Shown: in pieces, positions 6,815 through 15,500 of the stretch
How the letters are laid out: each line of letters begins with the position of its first letter
Numbering within the stretch: position 1 is the first letter of the stretch
Origin: an uncultured Eubacteriales bacterium
GTDB taxonomy: Bacteria; Bacillota; Clostridia; Oscillospirales; Oscillospiraceae
Direction: 5' to 3'
DNA length: 21,591 bases
NCBI GenBank assembly: GCA_900540635.1
Contig: UQGU01000041.1
Coordinates: 1 to 21,591, forward strand
Position numbers and translations under genes: made by a program
Notes under the pieces: model-generated
What the model was told of the DNA's origin: nothing
Database searches by the model: none
What the model saw: only the letters and a program-made list of their open reading frames with translations

Positions 6815-7915
6815 ATGGCCAAATATATCTGCCCCAGCTGCGGCGCTCCCTACAATGGGAAGAAGTGCCGGAACTGCGCCTACGAAAGCTTCTCGGAAGA
6901 GATCGCCCACAACCTCCACGTCCACGAGGGCGAGCCCCTGGTCATCCACGATACCACCCGCAGGCCGGTTCCCTATAAAGACCCCTTCGACTGTCCCCCG
7001 TCCCATCCGAAAAAAAAGAAAAAATCACGATCCGGCAGTCTGTCCAAGGTACTGCTGATCGTTTTCATTGCCATCTTCCTGTGCAATGTACTGCCGATCC
7101 TTTTTGCATCTGTGATCGATCATGCAGAATCCGACACACACTCCGAAACCCTTGAGGCGGTCACGCTGCCGCTGGATGGCAAGACCCTGCTGGATGACGA
7201 ATCCTTCTCCATTGTCGCCCAGTGGCAGGACGGCAAGGATGACCGCACCGATATCCCCATCTACATTGTGAACCACACAGACAAAGAATATGAATTCAGC
7301 ACGCAGGATGTCACGGTCAACGGCTACTGCCTGGACGATTTCTGCTCCTTCTATGCCGACGTTCCCTCCGGGGAAACCGTAAAGGGCACGCTGTACCTGA
7401 GCGATACGGGATTGGCGACTGCCAACATTGCCCAGATCCAGCAGATCGAATTTTCCATGACGGCAACGGCCTACGATCGGAAAAATCACACCAGCGAAAG
7501 CCATTCCCTGCCCACCTTTGTTCTGAGAGGGAATGCGGCCAAAGACTATGTCCAGACCGACCGCCCCGACAGCACCATGCTGTATGCAGATGATGACCTG
7601 ATCCTCTCCTATGTGGGCCTCTGGGCCGAGGACTATGACGAGGATCTGGAGGACATGGAGCTGATCCTCTGTGCCGAAAACAGCAGCGAGGAAGACCTTT
7701 CCCTCTATGACGACCAGATTTTTGTGAACGGGGAGGTCAGCGGCGTCAGCCTCTGGGCCAGGGTCCCCGCCCAGTCCAAGACCCTTTTCCGGGTCTATCT
7801 CTACGGCATCGGCGTTTCCCGGCCGGAGGAAGTGGACTCCTTCATCATGGACCTGCGGGCCTATGGCGACAGCCTGGATACCCAGCTTACAGGACTCTGT
7901 GTACCGATCAACTAA
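6815..7915 (+). CDS. Zinc-ribbon, single-pass membrane protein with two extracytoplasmic repeats
   Basis: The 366-residue product starts with a zinc ribbon (C6, C9, C18, C21). A Lys-rich segment (66-70) and one membrane helix (about 79-100) follow, which puts the ribbon in the cytoplasm and the acidic C-terminal two-thirds outside. The outer part shows two similar beta-type units. Each has a Val-Asn-Gly turn followed about 20 residues later by a 'P.(G/Q)...(G/L)' strand: DVTVNGY...ADVPSGETVKG, and QIFVNGE...ARVPAQSKTLF. ATG 6815 lies 7 nt after AGGAGG (6802-6807). An in-register upstream ATG has no ribosome site. Similar ribbon-plus-helix proteins are frequent in Clostridia without known function, and I cannot assign one here. 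Confidence 0.8.
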   Translation: MAKYICPSCGAPYNGKKCRNCAYESFSEEIAHNLHVHEGEPLVIHDTTRRPVPYKDPFDCPPSHPKKKKKSRSGSLSKVLLIVFIAIFLCNVLPILFASVIDHAESDTHSETLEAVTLPLDGKTLLDDESFSIVAQWQDGKDDRTDIPIYIVNHTDKEYEFSTQDVTVNGYCLDDFCSFYADVPSGETVKGTLYLSDTGLATANIAQIQQIEFSMTATAYDRKNHTSESHSLPTFVLRGNAAKDYVQTDRPDSTMLYADDDLILSYVGLWAEDYDEDLEDMELILCAENSSEEDLSLYDDQIFVNGEVSGVSLWARVPAQSKTLFRVYLYGIGVSRPEEVDSFIMDLRAYGDSLDTQLTGLCVPIN

Positions 7916-7931
7916 ATCCGATTTTCGTCAA

Positions 7932-7973
7932 AGCGCCCGGTGAAGCCTTTCGGCCTCACCGGGCGCTGTTTTT
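7932..7973 (+). terminator. Rho-independent terminator
   Basis: A 12-bp perfect stem (7932-7943 with 7956-7967), with GCC/GGC near the loop, is followed by five Ts (7969-7973). It ends the gene that stops at 7915. Confidence 0.93.
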
Positions 7974-7987
7974 GCGGCCCTGCCGCC

Positions 7988-8029
7988 AAAAAAATGCCGC
8001 TGCGCAGCATTTTCGACTGCGCAGCGGCA
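7988..8029 (-). terminator. Terminator of the pilus operon
   Basis: A 13-bp perfect stem (7995-8007 with 8017-8029) is followed, on the minus strand, by seven Us (7988-7994). It begins 5 nt after the stop of the last pilin gene (8034). With the plus-strand terminator it forms a convergent pair in 60 bp. Confidence 0.93.
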
Positions 8030-8033
8030 AGCT

Positions 8034-8528
8034 TTATGTTCCGTCCCGCTGATTTCCAACGTTCAGGCGTTCTACATCGAATTCGCTTTTGGCAAGGGAA
8101 TTTCCGGATGCAGAGGTGATCTCGATGACCACGTGGAATACGTCCTTCTCGGGAACGGTCAATTGGACGGAGGCCTGCATCCCATAGTGATAGGCTTTGG
8201 AGGGGAGCAGCTTATTGCCCTTCAGAAGGACCTGGCCGTCCTGATTCCGGGAGAAGGCGCTGTCCTCGCCGTAGGTCCGGCTGAAGAAGGACACCGTTCC
8301 CTCCCCCTCCGCCGGGGCCGTCACCGTGCCGCTGTAGCGAAGCTCATCGGAGACGATGCTCGTCAGCGTAGACACCAATATCTGGGATTCCGAGGACATC
8401 AGCGACTGCTGGTAGCTCTTGACCGCCAGGGACATTCCGTTCACCAGGCCGACGCTGAACAGCAGCACGATGATCACGGTGCACAGCATCTCCACCAGGG
8501 TCAGGCCGGCTTTTGCTCTGTTTTTCAC
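8034..8528 (-). CDS. PilW/GspJ-like minor pilin
   Basis: The 164-residue product has a class III prepilin signal. The leader is MKNRAKAG (GTG start read as Met), cleavage would be before LTLVEM, Glu sits at mature position 5, and about 20 hydrophobic residues follow. The rest is a C-terminal globular domain with beta strands. GTG 8528 is chosen because its GTGA overlaps the stop of the preceding gene and GGAGG lies 7 nt upstream. The frame is open further upstream but there overlaps the previous pilin gene. The type and last position in the minor pilin cluster suggest a GspJ/PilW-like part of the tip complex. The exact subtype is uncertain. Confidence 0.82.
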   Translation of the reverse strand: MKNRAKAGLTLVEMLCTVIIVLLFSVGLVNGMSLAVKSYQQSLMSSESQILVSTLTSIVSDELRYSGTVTAPAEGEGTVSFFSRTYGEDSAFSRNQDGQVLLKGNKLLPSKAYHYGMQASVQLTVPEKDVFHVVIEITSASGNSLAKSEFDVERLNVGNQRDGT

Positions 8529-8815
8529 GGCGTGACCTCCCCATAGCGGTAATACACATACCCGTTCTCCGACTGATAGACCGAAATGGGCGAGGTGACC
8601 GTCACTTGATTGTCGGCTTCGACGGTCAGCGTTCCCGCCGAGGCGGTTCGAGTCCGGTCGGACTTGTAGGAGATGTCCGTATCCCGCAGCTGTCGATTGA
8701 TTCGGGCCGCCGCAACAATGGCGGTGCTCAAAAACAGCATGATGAAGGTCACCAGCAGGATGGACACCAGGGATTCGACCAGGGTCTCTCCCCGCTTTTG
8801 AAGCAGCTTTTTCAT
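8525..8815 (-). CDS. PilV/GspI-like minor pilin
   Basis: The 96-residue product has a class III prepilin signal. Leader MKKLLQKRG, mature start ETLVESLVS (Glu at position 5, and an unusual Glu at position 1), then a hydrophobic helix to about residue 37. The ETLVESLVSI pattern is typical of PilV/GspI-type minor pilins. The soluble part is very short, about 55 residues. Start ATG 8815 overlaps the stop of the preceding gene (ATGA), and its own stop overlaps the next gene (GTGA). Three minor pilins are thus translated as a coupled block. Confidence 0.82.
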   Translation of the reverse strand: MKKLLQKRGETLVESLVSILLVTFIMLFLSTAIVAAARINRQLRDTDISYKSDRTRTASAGTLTVEADNQVTVTSPISVYQSENGYVYYRYGEVTP

Positions 8816-9525
8816 GGCGTCTCCTCCTCAAGCATTCCCTGGCGAAGGATCACCGCGGCATCCTTGTTCCAGGCTGCACGGTAGGTCAGCGTTTTCGTTT
8901 GATTGCTCGTGTTGGTAGTGGTATTCGGGCCAACCTCGCAATACATTTGCAGCGTCATCCGGCACAGGGCATCGCTGCCCTCCTCCGTGGAGAATTCCGC
9001 GGTGAGCAGATAGCGCCTGCTCTGGGGGTCCGGCTCCACGGTGCTCTCGTCCCGCTCTTCCTTCAGGGTCAGGGCCATTGTCACCGGAGCCAGGTCTCCG
9101 TAGTTCAGCACATAGGTCTGGGTGGGGGTAATGCCCGAAACGAAGGGCTTTGCCGAGGGCCCGGCCATGACCTGGGCCAGAAGCCGGTCCACAGTCTCGA
9201 CGATGCTCTTTTGCTGCCGGTCCGTTGTGGAGCCAGGGACCTCCTGGTAAAAATTGGTCTCATTGTCAGGGTCTCCCCGATAGTAACGGATAAAGCTGCG
9301 GCTGTAGCCCTCCTGCTCCAGCAGAGAATCCCGGAGGTACTCCGCCGCAGAGCTCACCGTCAGGTAGGCCTGCTGGTTATCCCGGCGGGTCTTCAGGGAG
9401 GAGGTGGCCGTGTTGGCAGCGGAGATGATCACCGTACTGACCATCACCGCCACCAGCAGCAGCAGCAGCGCCATCAGCAGAGTGGCCCCGCTGCGGCTGT
9501 GAAGCTTTCTTTTCATTGCGCCCAT
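8812..9525 (-). CDS. PilX/GspK-like minor pilin
   Basis: The 237-residue product has a basic N-terminus (MGAMKRKLHSRSG), then ATLLMALLLLLVAVMVS, a hydrophobic helix typical of PilX N-terminal domains. If cleavage occurs after Gly13, mature position 5 is Met rather than Glu, as in GspK/PilX-like subunits that cap the pseudopilus. A globular domain of about 200 residues follows. AAGGAG lies 8 nt before ATG 9525, which favours this Met over the one three codons later. The gene starts 27 nt after the giant pilin stop and is coupled by ATGA to the PilV-like gene. Confidence 0.78.
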   Translation of the reverse strand: MGAMKRKLHSRSGATLLMALLLLLVAVMVSTVIISAANTATSSLKTRRDNQQAYLTVSSAAEYLRDSLLEQEGYSRSFIRYYRGDPDNETNFYQEVPGSTTDRQQKSIVETVDRLLAQVMAGPSAKPFVSGITPTQTYVLNYGDLAPVTMALTLKEERDESTVEPDPQSRRYLLTAEFSTEEGSDALCRMTLQMYCEVGPNTTTNTSNQTKTLTYRAAWNKDAAVILRQGMLEEETP

Positions 9526-9552
9526 AGGGCTCTCTCCTTTCCGGCCGGATTT

Positions 9553-12500
9553 TTATGTTTCCCCTTCGGCTCCGTCCGAGCTGTTCGGTTCCGCAGGCGG
9601 CTCCTGCTGGGGGTCCTTCCTGGGCTCCGTGGGCGGTTCCGGGGATTCCGTGGTCAGGGGCTCCGTGGGCGCGGGGACCGAGTTTCCTCCCCCGCTGGGG
9701 GGCAGGAGGACGGGGGCGTCCTCCTGGAGCTCATCGGACTGCTGGATCTGCTCCCATTCCGCCCAAACAGTTACGGTGCTGTCGTTCTCCGCCGGGAAGT
9801 CGGCGGGCCAGGGGGCCCCGGGCTGGAGGACCAGGCTTTCGCTTACGCGCCAGCCCTTAAAGTTGAAGCCTTCCTGGGTGATTCCCTGGGGCATGACATA
9901 GGTCGACTGGGTCCCATAGGTGAAGGTCTCATTGCAGGTGGGCAGCGAATCGGTGCTGCCCACGCCGTCAAAGGCGATGCGGTAGGTATTGACCTTCCAG
10001 CGGGCGCTGAGGGTCAATACCTGGCCGGGCTCGGTGGGGATGAATTCCTTGTCGCCCAGCAGGAGCTTGCCGTCAACCACCTGGGCCGTCTTGTCCGTGT
10101 CCGTTCCGTCGCTGAGATACCAGCTCACGAAATGGTAGCCCGTCCGGGTCCAGGTGGACTGCGCCAGGCCGGCCACCGGTTCTCCATAGGTCAGGTTGGT
10201 CCTGGGGATTTCGCCGCTCTCCTGCCAGCCTTCGAAATTGCCGTCGTAGGCGATGCTGTAGGAAATGGGGGTCTTGTCCGGCAGGACATTTAGGTTCCCG
10301 GTGACGTTGCCCGTCACGGTCCACAGCCAGTAGTGGCCCGTCCCGGCCTCGTCCGTGACCATCTGCCGCAGCTCGGCATTCAGGGAATTCAGCTCCTCCT
10401 CCGTGAAGGAGGCATCCTGCACCACCCGGAGTTCCTTCAGCGGGGCAGCGGTGGTCACGTCGGCATCCGGTGCGAAGAACCGGACCATATTGGGCCGCCG
10501 GTAGATCAGGTAATAGCTGCCCAGGGAATCCGTGCCGTCGTCGTTCAGGCGGCTCAGGGTCAGCTCCAGGGTCCATTGCTTGTCCGGGGCGGTGCCGTCC
10601 TTCTTCGTCAGGGTCAGCTGCCGGTACTGGGCGTTCCCGGCGGTATCCTGAATGGCCCCAACGGTGAGGACATAGTCCCCGTTTGCATAATAGGTTCCCT
10701 CTGGCAGGGCCTGGGCTTCAATGGGCTGGGCGTCGCTTTCCACGGCGATGCCGTCGGTGCTGCCCTCTTCCTGGGCCTGCGGGGTGTCTTCTCCGGCGGT
10801 CTGGAGCAGCCGGGGCGTCCATAGGGGCAGCTGGCAGCGGCTGCCGTCAATGGTCAGGTAGACGCTGTCCAGGCGGAAGTTGCTCAGGCTTGCGTAATCC
10901 ACGGTGGAATAGAGGTACAGCGGCACGTCCGCAAGCTTCGGGGGCTGCTGGTCCTCGGCGGGGTCCTTGCCCTCCACCTGCCCATCCACAGGGGTATGGG
11001 GGACGCTGACCTGGCTGAAGTCCGTTCCGTCGCCCAGGCCCAGGATGATGCTGGGCTTAACGGTGACGGTGAACTGGGCCGTTGCGGTAACGCTGCTCTC
11101 AGAATTGGCATCCGGCTTATATTCCACCCGGACCACGGACTGAGGGCCGCTGAGGGTGCCCGCATGGACGCCCTCCACGGTCAGCAGGAATTTGCCCGCA
11201 TTCTCCGGGTCCTCCGCCACGGACCATTTGGCCGTGCCGGTGCCCTGGATCTGGTCTCTCCAGGTGAGCAGCTCCTTGGAAGGCTCCACCAGGGTGCCCT
11301 TAGCATCCGTAAAGTACACACCGGCGGTAACGGTATCGCCCTCATAGACCTCCAGCGCGGTCTGCTCGATGACCAGCTTCAGGTCCATGGTCACGGTGAC
11401 GGTCAGGTCCGCCGTGTAGGTCGTCCCGCCATAGGCATAGGACGCGCGGATGATCACGGTACCGGGGGCCTGGGCCTTTACGGTAACATCTGTGGTGTAT
11501 GTGGAATCATACGCCGTCCAGGAGTCCACGATCGCCGCCGCCCTGGTCTGGTTGAGCAGCTGGGCGCCGTCCTCGGCATAATAGCTAAAGGAAATCTCCT
11601 GCGCGCTGTGCGTGACATTCGAACCCGCCGGGGGCACAAGCCGCAGCCGGAAGACCTTGGAGGCCTCATTGGGGCCAACCGCCTGGGGGGAAGCTTCCGC
11701 ATTCTCCCGGGCCGTCTTGTCCGGGGTCTGGGTATTCTCCTGGGCTGCGTTAGCCGGTGCTTCCGCGTTCTCCTGGGCTGCTTCGCCCGGGACTTCCGCG
11801 TTCTCCTGCACCGGCTGGGGCGATGCTTCCGCATTCTCCTGGGCCGCCTGGGGCGATGCTTCCGTATTCTCCTGGGCTTCCTGCTGCTCCTCGGAATCCG
11901 CCCCGTCGGTCAAAGCCGCCGCGGCTGCCTTGGTCTGGGGCAGGTCCTTGAAGAGGTCAATGGTCCCCTCGTTTTCCACCCAGTACAAGCCCAGCATAGG
12001 CCAGCTGCCATAGTGGACGTTGACCGTTTCGCCGAAGGAGTTGGTCTGGGTCAGGATCGTGGGGAAAGGATAGTTCAGGCCGGTAAGGAGCTTTTCATTG
12101 CCCGGGAAGCTGTACTTGCCGTTGATGGCAAAGCCGTTTTCCTTAACCGTTACGGTTGAGAAATTCTTCTCGCCGGCATTCATCCCATTGTTTAGATAGC
12201 CTTGCAGCTTCTCGCACATTTCCGCATAGGTGAGGAAGGGATTTCGCTCGTTCTTTAATTCGACTCTGCGGTCCGTCCACCAGTCATAGGTCTTACTGCC
12301 TTCTGTTTGCGTTTGCCCAGGCTCATCAGGCGATTTGTCCCGGCTCAGATTGACATTCATGTATCTTTTCTTTTGACCAACTACATAATAGTCATCTGCA
12401 TTTTTTGATGTGCTGTCCAAAGCATAACAATTGATGATCACCACATAGTCGATTTCAACCGGCTTACACTTCCACTGAAATTCGCCATTGGAGCCAATCG

Positions 12501-15500
12501 CATAGCTGGCTCTGATATTGCTTCCTCTGGGCGGTACTTTCACAAAGCTATAGCAATTACGCAGCGTTGTGGGATTGCTGCTCTTGCCAATCAGAGATTG
12601 CAGGTTGCCCTCATTCCGAAGGACGATACCGCCGAGGATACCGCCAATCCAAATTCTGGAGGAACCGCCCGGATTCTTGCTTGTTATATTACCGCCCGCA
12701 TAGCAATCGGTAATATAGCCTCTGGCACAGCCCACCAGGCCGCCTACACGAAGGTTTTGATAATCTCCCTGGTACGTAATTTGAAGGGAAATATCCGACA
12801 CAGCAGTACAGTTGGTCAGATTCATGGTGCTGGTGCCTACCAGGCCGCCAACGCATCCACCACCCCAGCCAGGGTTAATGCTCTGCTTATCGATGATCGT
12901 GTATCCGGAAACCGTACAATTGGTCAGCTGGCTGCTGGCTTTGTTCTGAGCACCTGCCAAGCCAACCAAGCCGCCTACGGAATACCAGCTTCCGGAGTCG
13001 TTATGCACAATCTGCGAACCTTCGTCTGAGTACAGGATGACATTTTGCATGGTTGCACCGGAAGTAACACCGAAAACGCCAATACACTGAGCATCCGTCT
13101 CAATGCTGATATTCTTAATGGTATAAGCCTGGCCGTCATAGCTGGAGGAGAAGAATGTAAGAATTGCCCTTGCAGCGGGTTTATCACCTGCATCGTCTCT
13201 CATACCGCCAATGGGAGTATAATTTCCGAAGCTGCTGCCATTCAGATCGTGGTTTTGCACCCAATACAGATTCAGGTTTTCACTCTGGATATCATTCTGA
13301 CCATCCACATATTTACCATAGGCCAGATAGGGATAAGCGTTGTACAGACTATCATTATTACCGGAGTTTTTATAGGAAATGTACGCACTATTGGTATTGG
13401 ACCAGTAGTTCCAGTTGATGTTCTGGAGCTGGGCCACAGAGCGGATCTTGTAGCTGTTTTTTTCCTCGCCCGGTTCCACATGAGAAATCGTCTTGGTAGT
13501 GGTATATCCATAGGCATTGGCAGTTTCCACGGTATCCAGGCTCATGGCATCGGCAAAGAACGGATTCAGCGTGAAGTTATACGTCAGATTGTTATAATTC
13601 AACTTCCATGTTCCGTTGGTTTTGCGGTCATAGTGCCAGGTTCTTTCCGAATAGTCATAGGCCTTTTGGCTCTTCAGATACATCTTCCCATCCTTGCTGC
13701 TCCCCGTCTGGAAGGCCTTGAAGACGTACTGGGGCATCTGGGCGTGGAGGTTTTCGGCTGCGGTGTCGTTGACGGCGCCATCGGGGATATTCCAATAGTC
13801 TCCATTATAAACGAAGCGGACGTCGGAGATATCCGGGTTCACAATGCCGTCGCCCTTCAGGAAATAGCCGTAGCCATAGGCGGTGATGATGCCGCCGTCG
13901 TCGTGGGCGGTGCAGAGGGTGTTGTCCCGGAGGACGCTGGTTCCGTCGTAGCCCACATAGCTCAGGTGGTAGCCGGGGTTGGAGCCGCCCTCCTCCAGCT
14001 CCCAATAGAAGACGCCGACGGAGCCCAGGTTCTTCTCGTGGTTGGGCCAGTTGCCCAGGTGCACGGGGGTCCCGGAGGAATCCCGGACGGCCGAGCTGTA
14101 GCTGAAGGTCTGGGTCTCGGTCTGGGGGTGCAGCAGGGTATGGGCCTGGTCCACAGCGCCAAAATCCGTAATGGCCATGGTCTGGAGCTGCTCGGCGGTG
14201 ATGGCCTCACCCTCGGCATCCGTATGGCCGCTGTTGGAAATATTGAAGCTGTAGAGCTTGTTGGCATAGCTGTAGGTACCGCCGTCCAGGTAATAGCCCC
14301 GGTTCACGGTGCCGCCCTGGGGGGCGAAGCCGTAAACGGCGGTATCGCCGGAGACGGTGAAGGCCACGCCGCAATAGCAGTCCGTAACGCTGCCCCGGTT
14401 GTTGGCAACCAGACCGGCCACGTTTGCCGTGGCCCGCTTGCTCTCCACAACGGTCACGGTGCCGAAGGCATAGCTCTGGGCAACCGCGCCGGTGGGGGTA
14501 TTGAAGCCGACCAGGCCGCCTACATAGCCGGTGGAGCTGTTGAAGCGCAGGGTCACCGTGGGGGTATCGGCGCTGGAGGCCTGGACGATTCCGGCATTCA
14601 CGCCAACCAGGCCGCCCACATACATGGTGCTTCGGCTGTAGCCGGTGACCTGGAAGCTGTAGCCTGCGGCGGCGCAGTTGTAAACAACGCCCTCGTTATA
14701 GCCTGCCACAGCGCCCTGGCGCAGAACATCCAGGCTGCTGCTGATGGTGGTGCCGTTGACATCCCGCACACCGCTGGACGCATACTCGATGCAGCCATAG
14801 GTATTGCCGGTGCTGCCCACCAGGAGCAGGTTCTCCACATCGCCCTCGGAGCCCACATAGCCAAAGAAGCCGGTATACAGGCTCTTGGACAGGATATCCG
14901 CATTGCGCACCTGGAGGCTCTGGCCGTTGAAGGCCGCATTGAAGGGGCGTGTGTCGCTGCCGATGGGTGCAAAAGCGGTGGGCTGCTTCTTACCGTCATA
15001 GTAGGTGGTCCACTTATAATTGGCATCAAAGTCAACGGTCCGCTCCTGCAGGAAGGTATAGGTCTTGTCGGCGGTATTGGTCAGCAGGTCCGGCAGGTCG
15101 TGGCGGCCCGCGTTGACCGTATTATTCTCCGCCGAATAGTAGTCGCTGAGGCTGTACAGGTGCCGGGCATCCCGGATGGAGACGGTGCCGGGGTTGGCAG
15201 GCATCTGCTCGCTGCGGATGACCGTCTTTGCGAAATAGGGGTTGAACCAGTAGGTCCTAAAGCTCGTATCCACTCCGTAGCTATTGGCAGGCCAATAACG
15301 AAGCTCGGCTTTGCAATAGAAGCTGTTTTCCGCTCTGCCGATGCTGTCCTGTACCAGTTTGCCGTAGCTCGAATCGGTCCAGGTGGTCATTGGCAGCAGA
15401 TAATACGTAATGCCGCTTTCGGAGGTTATTGTTTTCAGATTGGACGCATGATCCGTTTTTGTGTAGGTAAGCGTCTTTTCCGTGCTATTCTTATCCGTAT

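Noticed and set aside
6698..7006. N-terminal extension of the translesion polymerase
   Set aside because: The upstream part runs through the promoter and LexA box and into the divergent gene. The family N-terminus and ribosome site mark ATG 6697 as the start.
11680..11877. CRISPR-like regular repeats
   Set aside because: The 33-bp units are directly adjacent without spacers, keep the reading frame and encode an 11-residue protein repeat.
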